Assembly (NCBI RefSeq): GCF_900115475.1
Contig: NZ_FOWP01000006.1
Span: forward strand, 186,001 to 250,000
Reading direction: 5' to 3'
Length of the DNA: 64,000 nt
Source of the DNA: Ectopseudomonas composti
GTDB lineage: Bacteria; Pseudomonadota; Gammaproteobacteria; Pseudomonadales; Pseudomonadaceae
Position numbers and translations under genes: made by a program. The stretch's first letter is position 1. Each line of letters begins with the position of its first letter. Positions 62,504-64,000 of the stretch are shown here, in pieces. A model generated the notes under the pieces. The model ran no database searches. It was not told the DNA's origin and worked only from the letters and a program-made list of their open reading frames with translations.

Positions 62504-63769
62504 TTACAGAACGCTCAGCGGGTATTCGACGATCAGGCGCAGGTCGTTCACGTCGCCTTGAGCGTTATCGCGATAGAAGGCGTTACGAACGCGGAAGGAC
62601 AGATCCTTGGCCGCACCTTCCTGGATTACGTACTTGGCTTCGATATCCAGTTCACGCTCGGTGTAGCTATCAGCAGCAGTACCACGGATGTAACGGGTCA
62701 TGAAGCTCAGGCCCGGTACGCCGTAGGATGCCATGTTGATATCGTAGCGAGCTTGCCAGGACTTTTCGTCTTCCTGGTTGAAGTCGGAGTACTGAACCGA
62801 GTTGGCCAGCCAGATGGTGCCGCCGCCGTCTACGCCGTACTCGTAACCACGGTCGCCGGACGCACGTTGGTGAGCCAGGGTGAAGGTGTGAGCACCCAGC
62901 GAGTAGGCAGCTGCAAGGCTCCAGATGGTGTTGTCTTCGTCGCTAGCAGTGTTGGTGTACTGCTTGTCGTAGTCGGTCTTGTAGATGTTGAAGTCGAAGT
63001 TCAGAGCTTGTTCTTCAGCCAGCGCCAGGTTGTAGTTGACGTTGCCGTAGTACTTCTTCCAGTAATCTTCCACATCGGAGGCGTGGAAAGCTGCGCTCAG
63101 ATCGTCAGTGAAAGAGTAGGAGGCACCCACGATGTTGGCGTACTTCAGGCCAGCTTCGCCTTTGCCGTTGATGTCATCACGGCTGGTTCCAGTTTGGCTG
63201 CTCATGGCAGTGAAGCGACCGGCGCTCAGTTCCAGGCCTTTAATCTCGTTGCTGACCAGATAAGTACCAGTAGCAACTTCAGGCAGGATGCGGCTATCGT
63301 CGGTGGAGAATACCGGGCTTGCCACGAACTGGCTGCCGTATTTCAGGACGGTATCGGAGATGCGAAACTTGATGGCGCCGCCGACTTCAGTTTGGGTGTC
63401 GTCTGCACGACCATCGTCAGTTTGGGAGAACAGGCCGTTACCAACGCGACCACGACCGCTATCAATTTTGATGCTGCTCAGGGAGTGAGCGTCAAAGCCG
63501 ACACCTACGGTACCTTGGGTGAAACCAGACTCGTACAGCAGGCGGATGCCCAGACCTGTCTCTTCACGGTAACCGGCAGGATTAGCGGAAGTGCTGTTGC
63601 TGTTCGGGCCATTACGGAAATCGCGGTTCATGTACAAAGCGCGATTGAAGATGTTGAAGCTGCTGTCTTCGATAAAGCCATTCGACTCGGACTGGCTGGA
63701 CGCCACGGCCATTTGGCTGGTGCCCGCGGCTACTGCCAGGGCGATTACGCTCCACTTCATCACTTGCAT
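62504..63769 (-). CDS. OprD-family outer-membrane porin
   Basis: 421 residues, with AAGGAGCAATCACG before the ATG. Signal peptide MQVMKWSVIALAVAAGTSQM, cleavage near VAS. OprD hallmarks follow: GFIEDSSFNIFNRALYMNRD, then YREETGLGIRLLYESGFTQG, TRYIRG and a C-terminal DLRLIVEYPLSVL. Forms an 18-strand channel for amino acids or aromatic acids; the substrate class (OccD or OccK) cannot be fixed. Order with proS resembles PA0956-PA0958. Confidence 0.92.
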   Translation of the reverse strand: MQVMKWSVIALAVAAGTSQMAVASSQSESNGFIEDSSFNIFNRALYMNRDFRNGPNSNSTSANPAGYREETGLGIRLLYESGFTQGTVGVGFDAHSLSSIKIDSGRGRVGNGLFSQTDDGRADDTQTEVGGAIKFRISDTVLKYGSQFVASPVFSTDDSRILPEVATGTYLVSNEIKGLELSAGRFTAMSSQTGTSRDDINGKGEAGLKYANIVGASYSFTDDLSAAFHASDVEDYWKKYYGNVNYNLALAEEQALNFDFNIYKTDYDKQYTNTASDEDNTIWSLAAAYSLGAHTFTLAHQRASGDRGYEYGVDGGGTIWLANSVQYSDFNQEDEKSWQARYDINMASYGVPGLSFMTRYIRGTAADSYTERELDIEAKYVIQEGAAKDLSFRVRNAFYRDNAQGDVNDLRLIVEYPLSVL

Positions 63770-64000
63770 CGTGATTGCTCCTTGGGTTTAGAAGAGTTGC
63801 GCTGCCCACTGTTTTGTTATATGGGCGGCTCTTTCTTTTTGTGTCGGCGGTAACTTATAGCACGCAGCCAATATTGGCGATAGTTGCAGTCTATTCATTA
63901 CGACTTCGTTCATGCTTGTGTCGCATCGCATTAGGAGGAATGTCGCAAATCTGTAGCTCTGTACTTGCGCTTCGTTATGCCAACGCTTTCGCGGCTCTGA

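Noticed and set aside
1..64000. tRNA, rRNA, CRISPR or prophage content
   Set aside because: I saw no cloverleaf, evenly spaced direct repeats, integrase or phage genes; small RNAs cannot be excluded by eye.

Overview
The window is about 64 kb of a high-GC gammaproteobacterial chromosome. Gene content, codon use and gene order fit Pseudomonas in the broad sense, perhaps the mendocina/oleovorans group; this assignment is by recall, not by search. Diagnostic features are a minCDE - LpxL - patatin - pirin - MlaA block next to apeB and rluA, an icp - asrA (second Lon) - pruR block, and a proS - lipoprotein - OprD block. Each resembles a short run of P. aeruginosa PAO1 genes (around PA3237-3247, PA0778-0780 and PA0956-0958) that lie apart in PAO1. 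No tRNA, rRNA, CRISPR array, insertion sequence or prophage was seen.

Layout. 1-8.1 kb: a sensor cut by the window edge, an FKBP prolyl isomerase, a small protein behind a candidate Fur box, a two-gene RND efflux system (MexVW/MexHI type) and a chemoreceptor. 8.2-24.6 kb: a large hexarate (galactarate, glucarate, talarate) catabolic island. 24.7-31.3 kb: an ABC exporter pair, an I42 peptidase inhibitor next to an AsrA-type Lon protease, a membrane-anchored protein of unknown role and an AraC regulator (PruR-like). 31.5-42.2 kb: gmhA, apeB, rluA, minEDC, an LpxL acyltransferase, a patatin, a pirin, MlaA with an alpha/beta hydrolase, and a DUF2061 protein. 42.3-50.6 kb: small enzymes and transporters, then a phosphate-themed group of an OprO/OprP porin, an exported ParB/Srx-fold protein and an exported pyrophosphatase, followed by a FemAB-like acyltransferase. 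50.6-64 kb: putP, a VF530 protein, a lipoprotein-like hydrolase, a long class A penicillin-binding protein, a methyltransferase - VOC - aldo/keto reductase run, a lipoprotein with proS, a thioesterase and an OprD porin.

The hexarate island is the most coherent system. It has five aldarate dehydratases from three lineages: two talarate/galactarate dehydratases and two glucarate dehydratases (enolase superfamily), and one GarD (UxaA family). All are expected to yield 5-keto-4-deoxyglucarate, which KdgD turns into 2-oxoglutarate semialdehyde. Two uptake routes are present, a tripartite TctCBA system and an MFS permease. The semialdehyde dehydrogenase that would finish the pathway is absent. Its place at the end of the operon is taken by an FAD-linked 2-hydroxyacid oxidase and an NAD(P)-linked 2-hydroxyacid dehydrogenase of unassigned role. 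A 16-base palindrome upstream of the first talarate dehydratase recurs, imperfectly, in the divergent promoter region of the two main operons.

Many intergenic gaps carry imperfect palindromes that start GTAGGG or GTAGGAG and belong to several families. One supplies the stop codon of a gene.
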